Positions 37,184 to 48,305 of a stretch of 64,000 bases of DNA are shown piece after piece. The position numbers and the translations under genes are program-made. Each line of letters begins with the position of its first letter. Positions within the stretch are counted from its first letter, which is position 1. The stretch comes from Amyelois transitella (taxonomy: Eukaryota; Arthropoda; Insecta; Lepidoptera; Pyralidae): the NCBI RefSeq assembly GCF_032362555.1, contig NC_083509.1:8765001-8829000 (forward strand), in the 5' to 3' direction. Under the pieces are notes generated by a model that was not told the origin of the DNA, ran no database searches, and saw only the letters and a program-made list of their open reading frames with translations.

Positions 37184-39614
37184 ATGTTGAAAGTGACATT
37201 AAGTTACGCCTTAGTTATAAGCGTAGCTGTAATAAGTAATGCTTTTTGTTATGTACTATTTTTTTGTTAACAGAGAACTTGTAGTGAAAGTGAATATTGG
37301 GTTGTACCATGGTGGGATAAGTGAGAGGATTAGCTTCCGTTTCCGGAAGTCAGACGGGAGTCATTTTGTGTAAAACCTGACCTCATAAATAGTGTATGAC
37401 TGATGACAATCATAAATTATACTGAGTTTACGAATTACACAAGTGACTTTGAATGTGAATAAAACGAAAGATGTAGGGCCCGTGTCTTAATGTATGTTTG
37501 TATTTCGCTTTACATGAAGTTTTCTTATGTCAACTTTCACTTACAGAAACTATTGGATATAGACTCGAAAATCATCTTAATATTACATCTTTGGATTGGC
37601 AAGATTATCTCGGTGATGCAAATGAAATTGTGGGAGGAGACGTAGTAGATATAAAACAATATCCATACCTAGTCAGCGTTTATCATATATATATGAAGGG
37701 GTTAATTTGTGGTGGATCTATTTTGAGTGAAAGATATGTGTTGTCTGCCGGCCATTGTCATATGTTTTGGTGAGTATAGCCTGCAAACCGACAGAGCCTC
37801 AATGTATCAGAATTTACAGAATAACTAATTTTAACAATACATCCTGCATTTTTTTCAATTTTTATACTCGTTTAAATAAATAAATAAATGATCCTATATG
37901 AGTATAACTTTATTGTATAACTTTAGTGCTGACGAATATTATTAAATTAGTTTTGTTAATTAAATAAGTTTAATAAGATCTCATTAATATTATTTGAATC
38001 TCAATTCTAATTAATTAAGCTTAACAGCTGATCTAAATATGACTGACCGTTTTCCACTTTCAGTATTGGTTGCTATCAATTAAGAGTAGGCAGTTCTTAC
38101 TATGCAGAAGAAGGTTACACGTATTCAGTTTCAAATGTAACCATGCATCCTCAATTTAACAAAAATACTCTAGATTATGATATTTCTATTTGGACACCGA
38201 CAGAAAAAATTGCATTGAATGGAGTTACAATAAAAACTGTAAAGTTGCCAGATATAGGAAGTGTCTTACATTCTGGAGCAAATATTATTGTTATTGGATG
38301 GGGAAGAACATCAGTAAGTATAATTATTCACAAGAATATTGCGCTCGCGGCTCCGGTAGAAAGAAAAGTCCCGTTAATTTTCGTTCCCGCGGGAATTTCG
38401 GGATATTCTCTCAGTGCACCCTCAGATCACAAAATGCAAAATTTCTAATATCTAGCCAGTGTTTGGGTTGTGCATTGATGTCAGTCAGTCAGGATCTTTT
38501 ATAACTAATTCTAGCTTTCAAATTAATTGACACGTTAGTTAATGACCAGATTCTTTTAAAAAATCTACAGGGTTAGGGAAAGACCCGACCGAGATCGAAG
38601 CGCCATCAAATCATAATTTTAAGAGGACTTATTCATTATGTTAAAGAATGTATCTCTCTTATATTGACGTGTTCCCAGTTGCACTCTCTGCCATTAAGCT
38701 TCGGGACCGGGGTCAGGTGATTCATTAAATATATTTAGGTATTTATATTGTAAAAAAGTGGGCACAATAAAAAAAGAAAACAAACGCTTCATCTCGTTCC
38801 CATGGATGTCGTAAAAGGCGACTAAAGGATAGGCTTTTAAACTTTGGATTCTTCTTTCAGGCGATGGGCTAGTAAGCTGTCACTATTTGAATCTCAATTT
38901 TATCATTAAGCCGAACAGCTGAACGTGACCTATCAGTCTTTACAAGCCTGTTCGATATGTCTACCCCGCAAGGGCTATACACGTGATTATGTCGTATTTC
39001 AGGAGAGCGGGAATGTTTCCGAAGTTCTCAGAGCTGTTACAGTGCCGGTGACCACAGAGGAGTATTGTAGTAGTGCGTTCAACGATACTATTACGGAACG
39101 TATGTTCTGTGCCGGATTTGTTGAAGGTGGCAAGGACGCCTGTTATGTGGGTGAAATTTTATATATTATTTATAATTTATAATCACATCTTCATCCCTTA
39201 AGGGGTAGACTGATGCAGCATCTTACATAACAAAAATCGTTCAGCCAGGCGAACGAAATTGTGGCCATCAGCTATTAAAAAATGTTTAATTTTTATTTTG
39301 CGAGATGAATTTGCTTTCGGAAAGAACATTACAATGGGAAAAAATATTTTTTTTGGGTTTCTTAATTTTCTACTAAATATTAACAAAATATTTGAGGTAC
39401 AACAAGGATTAAATGAATTGCAAGCAACTATCCAAAATAAACCTCATGTATCAATTTGCAGGGATATTCGGGCAGTCCAGCTGTTTCTGCGAAAAATTTG
39501 GTACAATATGGAATCGTATCTTTTGGTAATGGTTGTGCAAGACCAGGCAAACCAGGGGGCTATACTAATATAACTGTATTAAGGGACTGGATACAAAATA
39601 TCACAGGAATTTAA
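37184..39614 (+). CDS. Trypsin-like serine protease 1, altered Ser motif (S1A family)
   Basis: Five exons: 37184-37235, 37547-37769, 38064-38313, 39003-39146, 39462-39614; 273 residues. A signal peptide (about 1-17) leads to a propeptide that ends at Glu44 before IVGG (45-48), so the activation bond is Glu-Ile, not Arg/Lys-Ile. His87 (in SAGHC), Asp131 (DYDIS) and Ser226 form the triad; Asp220, Gly245 and Gly256 line a trypsin-type pocket. The usual GDSGGP reads GYSGSP: Asp194 (chymotrypsin numbering), whose salt bridge to Ile16 completes activation, is Tyr, and Gly197 is Ser. An extra CysXXCys pair (92, 95) follows the His loop, and six N-glycosylation sequons are present. Exon 1 was chosen by its phase-1 junction and TATA box, and is the least certain part. 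AATAAA lies 6 bp after the stop. It may be weakly active or a serine protease homolog. Confidence 0.85.
38788..38992 (+). mobile_element. GTGCC short retroelement in intron 3 of protease 1
   Basis: 5'-truncated sense copy: CTCGTTCCCATGGATGTCGT, GGCGATGGGCTAGTAAGCTG, AACAGCTGAACGTGACCTAT, GTCTACCCCGCAAGGGCTAT, CACGTGATTATG. Its 3' end lies only about 10 bp before the exon 4 acceptor (TCGTATTTCAG), so the branch-point region of this intron is now made of retroelement sequence. Confidence 0.8.
39180..39216 (-). mobile_element. GTGCC short retroelement scrap in intron 4 of protease 1
   Basis: About 35 bp of the inverted 3' end (AATCACATCTTCATCCCTTA, AGGGGTAGAC) starts roughly 35 bp after the exon 4 donor. 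Confidence 0.55.
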
Positions 39615-40009
39615 GTATAAAATAAACTACTATTGTATATAGAAGCTTTGCATTATATGCGTTGTTAAAAAACTAAACTTTCAGTTTTTCGAGATGTTGG
39701 CTTTTATCTCCATCGCTTACAGGCTCATGTGGCTATAGAACTTTTAAAATAATCTTATAATAACCACACCAACTGATTTATTAAATGTTTTCAATGTACT
39801 TACAGAATTTTTCATTTCCATCAAATTATTAAACAAATGAAAGGATGTCGATTATATAAAGTACTAGAGGTATTTTTGAAAGTATGTACAGGGGCAATAA
39901 TGTTTGTAATAAGTATGTAAATGATAACATACCTTTAATTATTTGCGATCCCAAATAACTTTACATACTTACAATAACAAAATATTTCAGTAACTTGTTG
40001 AGTTATGAA

Positions 40010-40016
40010 TATAAAG
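40010..40016 (+). promoter_or_regulatory. TATA box of protease gene 2
   Basis: TATAAAG, 43 bp before the chosen ATG (40,053). An arthropod-type initiator TCAGT lies at 40,042-40,046, about 32 bp downstream. The TATA box overlaps an upstream in-frame ATG (40,005), which argues against that earlier start. Confidence 0.6.
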
Positions 40017-40052
40017 CAGTATTTCATGAATTTACAACTATTCAGTGTAAAA

Positions 40053-42801
40053 ATGTTGCAACAAACATTTTTTGTTACAGTGTTAATTATAGTTATACAT
40101 GGTAATTTTAATATTTCTAATTTGTCCGACTTAGACCAGATATATTTAAATCGCAATTACTTGGACCACGAACATAATATAATTTTTTATGAACTGAAAT
40201 TACCTTAGCAAGTTTTTTTTACATATACAGCAAGGTTGATTACAAAAAGGATTCCAGAGCTTCCTATTTTCGTTATTTTTCAGCTACAATTGCTCCGTTT
40301 TCTTAATTTTTCAATAGTGTCTTTTTTTGGTCGGCTTGGTGGGATTTTTTTATGTATTTAAATGAGACTCGCAGATCCGAATTATTGATACTTTTTAAAT
40401 TTTACTAAATAAGTTATTTCGTAAATTACATCCTTTTGTTGTCCCACGAACTGAAAAAATCTTTTGATAGATCCCACCTATAAATTTCCTCAAAATCAGA
40501 CCAACAGTTCAAATGCTACCGCGTTACATGCAAAATTTACAGTAAGATTAAAGTAAAAGTAAAGATTTTGTACATTTCATTACTTGTTTGTTAGAACATT
40601 TATTTATCTCTCTAATTATTGCTTTGTTATCTACAGGAGCTATTGGTAAAACGTTGGGTTTTAACAGAGCAGATTCTTTTGACCAAGAACTTGAATTTAA
40701 AGATAGCGATGAAATCGTGGGTGGTGAAGTGGTTGATATAACACAGTTTCCATTTCAAGCGAGTTTGACATTGATAGACATGCCCTGGTGTGGAGGGTCA
40801 ATTATCAGTGAAGACTATATATTGACTGCTGCACATTGCTGCCTAAATAAAAAGTATTACTTACATACATATATTCACGTCTTTATCCCTTACGGGGTAG
40901 ACAGAGCCAACAATCTCAATGAGATCAGAAGACCACGCTGAGCTGAATGGATCATAGAATTGAGATTTAAAAATTGTGATAGGTTGCTAGCCTTAAAAAA
41001 GAATTCCATAAGAATGAAACTTCAATAATTGAGATTCTTAAAATTAGTTAACATAAGATATATATTAAAAAATCTCGTCAATTGCCGTTCTCGTGGACAT
41101 TCGAGAAATCCTCTCTTAGTGCATGCACCCTTAAACCACTTAAGGAACTTCGCATCCACGTAAGGATGCCAAATTTCAAATTCCCAGACAAAGCGGTTTG
41201 GGCTGTAGCAGCAGAGTTTTAATATAGATTGATGTTTTTTAAGTAACGACATGGTTTTGAAAAAAAAAAAACCAGTATTAATTGTAACCGATTCTTTAAA
41301 GTACATTTTCATATTCTTTTTGTTAATTTTCAGGACCACATTGTATAAAGTGAGAGTTGGTAGTTCAAATCAGTCCAAAGGTGGACAAGTTCATAATATC
41401 GCAAAAATTATACGTCATCCGCATTATAATGTATCACAATTTGATAATGACGTAGCAATATTGAAATTGACTGAAAAAATTGCACTCAATGGTGTTACAG
41501 CAAAACCTGTGCAGTTGGCGAGTTCTGACAGTGTATTAAAACCGGGCGATAATATAATAGTCACTGGATGGGGAACTACTGTAAGAGAATAATTTTCTAT
41601 ATACGTGATAGTATGCCATTCAATCTTTAATGTTCTTATTTAAATCGCGGCTGCAAATTCCGTTTATATAGGGTGTAAACACACACATGAGATAGAAGGA
41701 TAACGTCATAAAGGTGGCGGGCAGCAAATGGAACTGTCTAAAATAGCACAGTTGAAGGAGGTCTACATTAAATATTTAATTAATGAGGGCTAGAAGAAGA
41801 TGGAGTATAAAAATAATTACAGCACATTGTCTACAATAATTACGAAAACCTTGTCCGACGTTCAAATTGGGAACTGTTATATTTATTGATTTCTTTACAG
41901 ATAGAAAGTATTAAAATTAAAAAAATGTAATATTACGAGGAAATACTCCAAATATGGATATATAGTTCTATTTCAGTGGAAACGACACGACTCAAATTAA
42001 AACTGAGAGTAAAATAAGAAGATGGCCATTGACGATTGACAGTAGTTTCGTTTATCTTTAATAATGTACTATGTTTCGTTGAAACTGATACATGATTTAA
42101 ATATTAAAATGAAACATATTTCTTTAGGAAAATAACACGTCGTCGGAGTTGCTTAGAGCGGTCACCGTGCCAGTAACTACAAGAGAATCTTGTGCAAAAG
42201 CATATAGAGATACAACACCTATTACTGATCGTATGGTATGCGCAGGACTAAATCAAGGTGGCAAGGATGCCTGTCAAGTACGAAATTGTTTTAAATCGTT
42301 AGATTAAACATTCGTTATATGTATATCGTTTAGAGCTTAGGTGGTTGAATGAATAAGGTACCCGACAAAAAATTACTTCACTGATTTATGTACATTGGTT
42401 TGAGTGCTAACCGATGCTGTTCTACGGTGAGGGAAATCATTGCAAAAAAAAAACTACATTTAAGCAACTGAATGTGTAACCATGGTAGGTTGCGGAGATA
42501 CTGAGTGCGTTTGACCTCAATCTGCTTGAAATACATAAGCTCAAATGTCTATTCACTATTGCCTAAGCTAAGATAAGTAACAAGAATCATAAACGGGAAA
42601 CATAGTGGGAGACATAGTGAAACAAAAATTAACCAAATTACTTTGCAGGGCGATTCAGGTGGGCCAGCTGTAGATGAAAAGAGTCTAACACAATATGGTA
42701 TTGTCTCATTTGGCGAAGGATGTGCGTTGCCAGACTACCCAGGAGTATACGCTTACATTCCTCCTCTGAGAGACTGGATTAAAGAAGTTACTGGAATTTA
42801 A
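40053..42801 (+). CDS. Trypsin-like serine protease 2 (S1A family), complete catalytic set
   Basis: Five exons: 40053-40101, 40637-40853, 41334-41580, 42128-42277, 42649-42801; 271 residues; intron phases 1, 2, 0, 0 as in its neighbours. A signal peptide (about 1-17) is followed by a 25-residue acidic propeptide ending DSDE before IVGG (43-46). The triad is His83 (TAAHC), Asp128 (DNDVA) and Ser224 (GDSGGP), with Asp218 giving trypsin-like preference for Arg/Lys. The protein is probably a secreted digestive or extracellular protease. The oddity is Glu42 at the activation bond, which trypsin would not cleave, so another activating protease or site seems required. It resembles the moth trypsins annotated as alkaline trypsin or vitellin-degrading protease-like. 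An AATAAA signal is at 42,850. Confidence 0.92.
40858..41010 (-). mobile_element. GTGCC short retroelement in intron 2 of protease 2
   Basis: Minus-strand copy beginning TTACATACATATATTCACGT about 5 bp after the exon 2 donor (AA|GTATTAC). It runs through GGGGTAGACAGAGCCAACAA and AATTGAGATTTAAAAATTGT to AGCCTTAAAAAAGAATTCC. The head is missing. Confidence 0.8.
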
Positions 42802-43074
42802 CAATTGTTTAAATGAATTAGATCCTTTATTCAAATATAATTTGTATGAAATAAATATATTGAATTTGAATATTTTGATTTGTTTTGTTCTTCGGAGCTA
42901 TTTGAAAAATGTTCGAAATTTTCTGTTGAGTAAATATCAATTTATGAATCCCTTTTCTATTGCCTTTAGGATTGAAAATGTTTTACTTCACGCCAAATGG
43001 ATATTATACATAAAACTTTGGCATCATTGCACCAAGTATTTAGTTTAAAATAAAGAAAAACACTGGGAATAGAT

Positions 43075-43845
43075 TTTGTTAATTTTTAACCGACTTCGAA
43101 AACGAGTAGATAGGTTATCCATTCGTCTGAATCTTTTTGAATATTACATTTGGTTATTTATTGATCTAAAAAACCAATAGGGGGTCTCATTCCCACCATG
43201 TCAAGATTAAACCTAAAGTCGTTTAGTTTAGGAAAGTAATGGTCGATGTGGTCCTAAAATTAATCAATTGAAAACAAAAAAATGGATCTTCTACAGATTT
43301 TCATATCTTTATGTATGTACCGAACTTGTTTTCAAAAAATCACCAAAATCAGTTGAGTAATGCGTCCTCGAGAGTGTGAAAATGATTGATTCATTTTAGA
43401 TTTACGTTAGAATCACTCAACGACCTAAATTAAGATTCAGCTTATGTTAAGTATCCATCACAGGAAAAAAACAAGAACTATAAGTTTTAATGTTGCTCCT
43501 GTTTTGAAATTAGTTAAGCCCATAATGAGCGACAAAGAAACTACCACTGTCAAAATCGACCAATCCGAGAGCTGTGTGTGTGTATTTTAAAGAAGCTTAA
43601 AATTATAAGCTCATCTGTAATTGATCGAACTGTTTAGAATCTTACGAATGGATATCCGAAAGTTTATAAATTTACCACGTCATATCGCTAATTGATAAAT
43701 AAGTGAAAATCTGGACGTAAGATTCACGCGTGAAGATGGCGTTTAATTCTTTGATTTTTGAAGATGACGCTCAATTCGTCGCTTATTGTAAGGTGGCACT
43801 TAACTTGCGCGGGCGCAGCTGCGGCTAAAAGCTAGTAGGTACATT
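43075..43845. repeat. Dispersed repeat composite between protease genes 2 and 3
   Basis: Begins TTTTTAACCGACTTCGAAAA, a start shared by many lepidopteran repeats, and continues GTAGATAGGTTATCCATTCG. It ends near 43,845 with CGCAGCTGCGGCTAAAAGCT followed by AGTA, another common repeat terminus. The interior has no ORF. It may be one Helitron-like or MITE-like element or two adjacent ones. Confidence 0.5.
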
Positions 43846-43965
43846 AATATCACATCCAGTTACACGTTTCCTTACCTACTGGGTAGACAGAGCCGTTCCA
43901 CCAGGGCCACGTTCCGCTGGTTCGAATTAGAGCTCATCACCTTAAATAAGAATTCCAGTTTTATT
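43846..43965 (-). mobile_element. GTGCC short retroelement, diverged
   Basis: Minus-strand copy directly after the preceding repeat: TACCTACTGGGTAGACAGAG, CCACGTTCCGCTGG, TAAGAATTCCAGTTTTATTA. Confidence 0.6.
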
Positions 43966-45178
43966 AGCCCCTTCATTTGACATTTATAATCTTCGAAATT
44001 GCGAAGAGAGTCAACGCGTATTCGCCGTTTTTATTGCCGTTGCGCTTTTTATTATGACGTAAAACGGGACAGCGACAGATTTTCGCGCGTGCCATGCTAC
44101 GGCACACGCATTTTCTTGTTATTCTATCAAGACCAGCATAAAAGTTTACACTAGATGAATGTACCCAGCCCGTTAGTTCCCTTAGCTTCAGGTAGCTTCA
44201 AAAATTCGCACATCGGTAGCATAAGATTCGGATCGGCTTCGAGAGAGGCAACGAAAGAAATCTTTTAAACCAGATGGTGTTTAGTATTTTTATTTTTAAA
44301 CAAGAAAATTCGGTCTTCAGTTTAACAGATCATTCGACGATGGCATGGCTACGCGAGGCGTAACGTGTATCATCAATCCCCCTAGATAAGGGAGTGAGTA
44401 AGACACAACTAAATCACACTTTTAAGATTTGGTAGGGAGTCAAGAAAGGGAGCGCTGTTAGAGACGCGAGGGCAGCGCACTCCTGCGCTCGCTCGTATAA
44501 CCGGAATGTTGTTGAGCCATGGGTGGTGATGGGACAGTTCCCTTAATGTAATCCATGGATAGAGATAAAGGGTGGCCGTTTTCTAAAGTGTCGTACTATT
44601 GAAACCACATTACACTGCCTATTCAATGTTATTTTATTTATAAGATACTATTTAATTTGGACTTTTCTTTTTGACAATTCTATCATTAAGCAAAGAGCTG
44701 AACGTGGCCTATCAGTCTTTTCAAAACTGTTATGTCTTTGTCTACCCCGCAATTGATATTGACGTGATTATACATATGTACGTATGTTAATTTGGACTTT
44801 TAGTGGAAGCCCAAAGTCATGTTGTTTGTGCTGCAATATTTATCCAAAATGAATGTTGGAGAGTATAAAAATAACGGATTTAGTGTCTTTGTTTTCTCAA
44901 TAAGTCCCGACAAAGGGCGAAGTAATGCATTCACAGCTATTACTTTACTATAATGGAAATATTTTCTTACAAGGACTGACAGTATAAAACAACACTGGTA
45001 AAAATAAGCTCATGAAGAAGCTTGTTTGTCACCTTGGGTCACAAAGAAGAATAGACAAAGTACCTATTTATCGCGAAAGTATATCCATCCATATTTTATA
45101 TATATGTAAGTTGGTATGTAAATGTTGAGATTCCATCATTATTGGTATTTCAAGAAAATGTTCTAATAAATTTGTTAG
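43966..45178. other. Spacer between protease genes 2 and 3
   Basis: No exon found. A GC-richer block (44,050-44,590), with GACGCGAGGGCAGCGCACTC and CCATGGGTGGTGATGGGACA, is unassigned and may be old transposon DNA. A GTGCC element fragment follows and is listed separately. Confidence 0.4.
44690..44790 (+). mobile_element. GTGCC short retroelement, 3' fragment
   Basis: Plus-strand 3' end: AGAGCTGAACGTGGCCTATC, TTTGTCTACCCCGCAATTGA, GACGTGATTATACATATGTA, CGTATG. Confidence 0.7.
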
Positions 45179-45187
45179 TATATAAAG
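45179..45187 (+). promoter_or_regulatory. TATA box of protease gene 3
   Basis: TATATAAAG, identical to the box of gene 1; 60 bp before the ATG at 45,239, with a TTCACG initiator-like site about 30 bp downstream. An intact promoter argues that this catalytically dead gene is still expressed. Confidence 0.65.
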
Positions 45188-45238
45188 GCACGCAGGCATG
45201 GCATATTCACGTGAAGTTTCCAAGTTTACATTGTGACA

Positions 45239-48064
45239 ATGGTTCAAGTAACATTTTGTTTTGTCGTCGTGCTGGGTTTATTGTTCGATGGTGAGTCTAT
45301 GTTATCTGTTTTCAATTTTCATATTGTAAATTATTTTAATGTTTATATTATACTAGCGACCCGCCCCGGCTTCGCACGGATGCACAGCCGATCCTAAATA
45401 TATCTCTATTAGAATTAACTAAAGGACCGCCCGCAAAGCGGCTAACTAAGTCTTGCTCCTGGCAAAAGTGTCACTTCTGCCTGCAGTCCCGGGCCGTGCA
45501 GCAGAAATCGTAATATTTTTATTTCACCACAACTTCAAAACCAAACGTCCAATTTTAATCATTTAAAGACCAAATATTATCTACATAAACTGTACTTATT
45601 GATGAAATTATTTATTTTGATAAGGATTAATAGCATGAGTAATAAAAACGCGTTTAAATGTAGACCAAAAAAAATCAAGATTTTTACAGTAGTTTAGAAG
45701 TGAACGTTTACAGATAGATACATTTTTCTGCTTATAGTATTAGTATGTAAAATATTATTAATTTATTAAAAACTTTATAATTGCATCGACAGTTAGTAAT
45801 GGCTTCTTTAATAGAGGAAGAAACACATTACCTTGGATACCTCTGATGCATGAAACTGAGGACAGCGCTGAAATAATTGGAGGCGATGAGGTCGACATAA
45901 AGCAGTATCCATTTCAGGCGGGTGTATTTTATTCAGATGATTTCTATTGTGGAGGATCCATCATCAGCGAAGAATATATCATCACCTGCGGTTATTGTGT
46001 AGCATCGAATGAGTATGATTTCATTTTGCAATTTCTAATTTGTAGTTTTCTTTTTGCAATTTCTAATAGTATTGATTGAAACAAGTAGATCTGAAACTTG
46101 TAAAGCATATACGAACTAAGATAAAAAAAGAACATGCCAAAGTAGTGATTCGTAAACAATTTACAATTTGAACGGAGCCTGGGCTCAGAAGCATAGCAGG
46201 GTGCAATTGGGAACACGCAAGGATGAGAGAGAACGAGAAGTAGATAATACACAATTTAAGTTTGAATATAAAGAAGAAATTTACAAAGTGAAGAGAGAAA
46301 AGTTTATAGTAAATTGTGTATGAAAATTTAATTGAGTATAAACATAAGGCTCTTTGTGTAAATCACGTGCATGCAGTCAGCAGTTACACTCTTTCTCTTG
46401 TCACTACTAAGAGTAATGTTCTGTATCGAGAGCATCAGTCAAAAAATTTTACATAATTATTGTCTGCAATAGAGAATAACCTATAGACATAGTACAGAAT
46501 AGTAATAAAATAAAAATTCTTGGTAGATAACACAATGATCTGCAAACAAATAAATAGGTTCGATAGGTATTTTTCGTTAACGCTGTCTTTATCTCAATGT
46601 GTTTAAATTGTATCCCTTATTTTACTGTGATTAAATATACTTTTTAAACGGTTTTATTTAGCTCACCCCGTTTGTTTTATTACTTATATTATTCTTTTTA
46701 GTACCAAAGATTATCAAATAAAAGTCGGCACTACACATTTGTCAGAAGGTGGAACAGTTTACAATGTCTCAGCACTTATTTATCATCCCTATTTTGTTTT
46801 GGAAGAACTTGACTATAATGTAGCACTCGTTAGAACGACTGGAAAAATGAAAATTGACGGTACGACAGTAAAACCTGTGCAACTGGCGAATTCCGACAGC
46901 GTGCTGAAACCCGGTGACAACATTGTAGTGACTGGATGGGGAGCAATGGTAAAAAAAAACATTGACACATACAATCAACTGCATATCAAGTTAACCTGCA
47001 TGGAACTCTATAATGCAGTAATAGAGCAGAATTTGTAGTAAATTCGTTTTGATATGCTGTTGACCGTATACGTTTGTCACTTATTTTGATACCGATCATG
47101 CTCCGAGCTTTTATTTAGGTATGATAGGTATATACGTAATTATCGTTAATATTATTTTACATGTGGCAAAATCAGTAATGTTCATGTCAGATTACCGACG
47201 AGTTTGTGTGAAAAGATCGATGAAGGTTGATAAAGTTAATTAGCCTGTTGCCCGAAACAGGCGATGCTCCGGCAGGTATTTTGCAACCAATTGAACAGAC
47301 CCTAACTAACTATATTGCCCAGATTTGAGTTGTTTATTATGACCAACGAGATTCATCAAACTCCGTCCAGTAGTTCCAGGAGACCGGGAGTCCGTCCAAG
47401 AGCTGCGCAAGCGCTTGAGATAATATCTTTACTCATCATGCGTTTGACGTAAGGTTTCCCTTACATCTTTCAGGTTATTGTAAATTATCCTTGAATTCTG
47501 GGCTAAGTAAGTTAATATTTTTCCTACTCAGTTGACGACCGAAATAGGTGAAATTGAAAAACGCTAACTTGAGAGCAAATACAATATTGCCCGCACCAGG
47601 TGACAATACAACACTGACAAATCTTAATTTTACACGTATTTTTTAGCAAAATGGATCTTTGTCGAACTCGCTAAGAGCATTAGCAATGCCTGTTACTACA
47701 CAAGAATATTGCACTGAATCATATAAACATCTAGTGAATATTACGGATCGCATGTTTTGCGCTGGATTCGAGAAAGGTGGCAAAGGTGTCTGTGCCGTAA
47801 GTAGGAGTCTTTTGTATTGACTTAAATCGAAATCATTGTCAAAATCTCTTCAGAATGTATGTTTTCGTGAGATTTTTAACAGCAAACTGTAATATACAAA
47901 TTTCTACACAGGGTGATGGGGGCGGTCCAGCTGTAGAAGAAAAAAGTAATGTACAATATGGGCTCATTACATTTAGCAATGGTTGTGCAGAAGCAGGCTT
48001 TCCTGGAGGATTCATTAACATTTCTGCATTAAGAGACTGGATAAAAGAAGTTGCCGGCGTTTAA
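45239..48064 (+). CDS. Serine protease homolog with all three catalytic residues replaced
   Basis: Five exons: 45239-45290, 45793-46012, 46702-46948, 47647-47796, 47912-48064; 273 residues; same phases as its neighbours. A signal peptide (about 1-17) and a 27-residue propeptide ending DSAE precede IIGG (45-48). The catalytic His is Tyr85 (TCGYC), the Asp is Asn130 (DYNVA) and the Ser is Gly226 (GDGGGP). The pocket Asp189 equivalent is Gly220, and substrate-strand positions 214 and 216 are Thr243 and Ser245. The three standard disulfides (70-86, 195-211, 222-248) remain, with one extra Cys83. Frame, splice sites and promoter are intact, so this is a folded, secreted pseudoprotease rather than a decayed gene. 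Known insect serine protease homologs act as cofactors or ligands, for example in melanization; a role here is not shown. Confidence 0.92.
45352..45545. repeat. Dispersed repeat in intron 1 of protease 3
   Basis: Begins TACTAGCGACCCGCCCCGGC followed by TTCGCACGG, a terminus common to insect repeats, and runs through ACCGCCCGCAAAGCGGCTAA to GGGCCGTGCAGCAGAAATCG. The block is GC-rich against AT-rich intron DNA. Confidence 0.6.
46140..46320. repeat. Possible retroelement debris in intron 2 of protease 3
   Basis: Purine-rich block including GAGCCTGGGCTCAGAAGCAT, AGCAGGGTGCAATTGGGAAC and GGATGAGAGAGAACGAGAAG, unlike the surrounding intron. No frame is preserved, and the assignment is tentative. 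Confidence 0.35.
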
Positions 48065-48305
48065 AAATACAGTTTCTAGTTAAATATTTTGATTCCAGAT
48101 CATCGTTATGGCACTAGTAACGAGGACCTGTAAATTACATTTTGCTTTCTTCTGGATTTAATTTACTTGTTGTTGGTCTTCCGTATAACTAAATAAATAA
48201 TAATATAATTCAATATAAACCATTCTTTCGATTTGAAAACAATGTTTTATTGATTTTTTGCTCTTATAGATATAGTTAACATATTTGAAGATTTTTATAT
48301 TCATA

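Noticed and set aside
38143..38504. Longer ORFs that read through the exon 3 donor of protease 1
   Set aside because: Homology with the other three genes stops exactly at GT 38,314; the rest is intron.
40005..40052. Earlier in-frame ATGs of protease gene 2 (40,005 and 40,026)
   Set aside because: They overlap or immediately follow the TATA box, and the resulting leader is less like a signal peptide.
40588..40941. Reading protease gene 2 as starting at ATG 40,588 and running on past 40,853
   Set aside because: The leader before 40,637 is intron (acceptor CTACAG), and the tail after 40,853 is retroelement sequence; a phase-matched signal peptide exon exists at 40,053-40,101.
45239..48064. Protease 3 as a sequencing error of an active trypsin
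   Set aside because: Three separate catalytic codons and the pocket codon are changed, while splice sites and cysteines are intact; errors would not target only functional residues.
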